Origin: Paraburkholderia phenazinium
GTDB lineage: Bacteria; Pseudomonadota; Gammaproteobacteria; Burkholderiales; Burkholderiaceae
NCBI RefSeq assembly: GCF_900141745.1
Contig: NZ_FSRM01000002.1
Location: 124,001 to 188,000 of the forward strand
Direction: 5' to 3'
Length of the DNA stretch: 64,000 bases
Made by a program: the position numbers and the translations under genes
Notes under the pieces: generated by a model
Database searches by the model: none
What the model was told of the DNA's origin: nothing
Seen by the model: the letters and a program-made list of their open reading frames with translations, nothing else
Shown here: positions 63,403-64,000 of the stretch, piece after piece
Position numbering within the stretch: position 1 is the stretch's first letter
Layout of the letters: each line of letters starts with the position of its first letter

Positions 63403-64000
63403 ATGACCCGCAAACAACATCGTATCGCCGTGATCCCCGGCGACGGCATCGGCCGTGAAGTAATGCCGGAAGCGCTCCGCGTCCTCGACTCAGTCAGCCG
63501 CCGCTTCGGCGTCGAACTCTCGTACAAGCACATCGAGTGGGCCAGTTGCGACTACTACGCGCAAACAGGCCAGATGATGCCCGACGACTGGAAAACCCAG
63601 CTTGCCGGTTGCGATGCCATCCTGTTCGGCGCGGTTGGCTGGCCCGACACCGTGCCCGATCATATCTCGCTGTGGGGCTCGCTTCTCAAGTTCCGCCGCG
63701 AGTTCGACCAGTACGTCAATCTGCGTCCGGCACGCACGTTTGAAGGCGTGCGCTCGCCGCTCGCCGAACACAACGCGAAAGACATCGACTTCTTCGTCGT
63801 GCGCGAGAACACCGAGGGCGAGTATTCGTCGGTGGGCGGCAAGATGTTCGAAGGCACCGAGCGCGAGGTGGTGATGCAGCAGTCCATCTTCACGCGTCAC
63901 GGCACCAACCGCGTATTGAAGTTCGCCTTCGATCTCGCGCAACGCCGCGCCCGGCGTCATGTGACGGTAGCGACCAAGAGCAACGGCATTTCCATCAGCA
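63403..64000 (+). CDS. dmlA: Tartrate/D-malate dehydrogenase (partial, cut by window edge)
   Basis: The N-terminal ~199 residues of a tartrate dehydrogenase/D-malate dehydrogenase. The family resembles isopropylmalate dehydrogenase: HRIAVIPGDGIGREVMPEAL (opening), DAILFGAVGWPDTVPDH, LWGSLLKFRREFDQYVNLRPAR (substrate binding) and VVRENTEGEYSS. The ATG at 63403 opens the family domain directly. The 3' end lies beyond the window. Its divergent LysR neighbour fits DmlA; a TtuC-type tartrate dehydrogenase is the other option. Confidence 0.85.
   Translation, partial: MTRKQHRIAVIPGDGIGREVMPEALRVLDSVSRRFGVELSYKHIEWASCDYYAQTGQMMPDDWKTQLAGCDAILFGAVGWPDTVPDHISLWGSLLKFRREFDQYVNLRPARTFEGVRSPLAEHNAKDIDFFVVRENTEGEYSSVGGKMFEGTEREVVMQQSIFTRHGTNRVLKFAFDLAQRRARRHVTVATKSNGISIS

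Noticed and set aside
1..64000. CRISPR arrays, tRNA or rRNA genes, insertion sequences, prophage or integrase genes
   Set aside because: No regularly spaced repeats, tRNA-like cloverleaf, rRNA segment, transposase or integrase was recognised on reading; an automated scan (tRNAscan, CRISPR finder, IS search) could still find small ones.

Overview
The window looks like a chromosomal segment of a Burkholderia-type beta-proteobacterium, most likely Paraburkholderia or a close relative. The grounds are high GC with strong third-position GC, two Gram-negative trimeric porins, three DUF4148 small secreted proteins, an H-NS relative with a histone-H1-like tail, many LysR regulators and large catabolic operons. 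No rRNA, tRNA, CRISPR array, prophage, transposase or insertion sequence was seen, so this reads as stable chromosome rather than a mobile island.

Layout. 1-8 kb: an acyltransferase (plsC), an orphan OmpR-type regulator, two tandem DUF4148 secreted proteins, a histidine kinase with a partner regulator whose receiver domain has lost its phosphorylation residues, a porin and two small exported proteins. 8-17 kb: two DedA-family membrane proteins (one fused to PAP2/LssY domains, one to a rhodanese), a cold-shock protein, the H-NS/H1-like protein, a divergent Nramp transporter, a MASE1-PAS-GGDEF diguanylate cyclase and a GcvA-like LysR. 17-24 kb: phosphate handling (PiT transporter convergent with a PPK2 polyphosphate kinase), a signal-less HtrA-like protease, and gamma-glutamyltransferase.

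24-38 kb is a nearly complete ectoine import and degradation regulon. On the minus strand are eutB, eutC, doeA, doeB, doeX, doeC, doeD and an MHS-family permease, with the MocR regulator enuR just upstream of eutB. The ABC importer ehuBCDA runs divergently from enuR. Imported ectoine would be ring-opened by DoeA, deacetylated by DoeB, transaminated by DoeD and oxidised by DoeC to aspartate. A 12-bp sequence shared by the enuR-ehuB and enuR-eutB intergenic regions is a candidate EnuR operator.

38-47 kb: a DHA2-type exporter and then the most intriguing locus of the window. This is a four-gene operon whose first three genes are joined by 4-bp stop/start overlaps: a CDP-alcohol phosphatidyltransferase, an Fe(II)/2-oxoglutarate oxygenase, a flippase-like membrane protein and a sugar-type nucleotidyltransferase. 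Together they have the enzyme set expected for making, modifying and translocating an unidentified phosphodiester-linked lipid or glycan. A second porin and some small genes follow.

47-64 kb: an aminoadipate/lysine catabolic group (aminotransferase, FAD oxidase, ALDH7-type dehydrogenase, LysR), then an operon resembling the Pseudomonas aeruginosa itaconate-degradation locus (itaconyl-CoA hydratase-like, acyl-CoA dehydrogenase, family III CoA-transferase, MmgE/PrpD, citramalyl-CoA-lyase-like, MFS permease, alpha/beta hydrolase). A 2OG oxygenase gene diverges from it. The window closes with a dmlR/dmlA-like divergent pair, the latter cut by the right edge.
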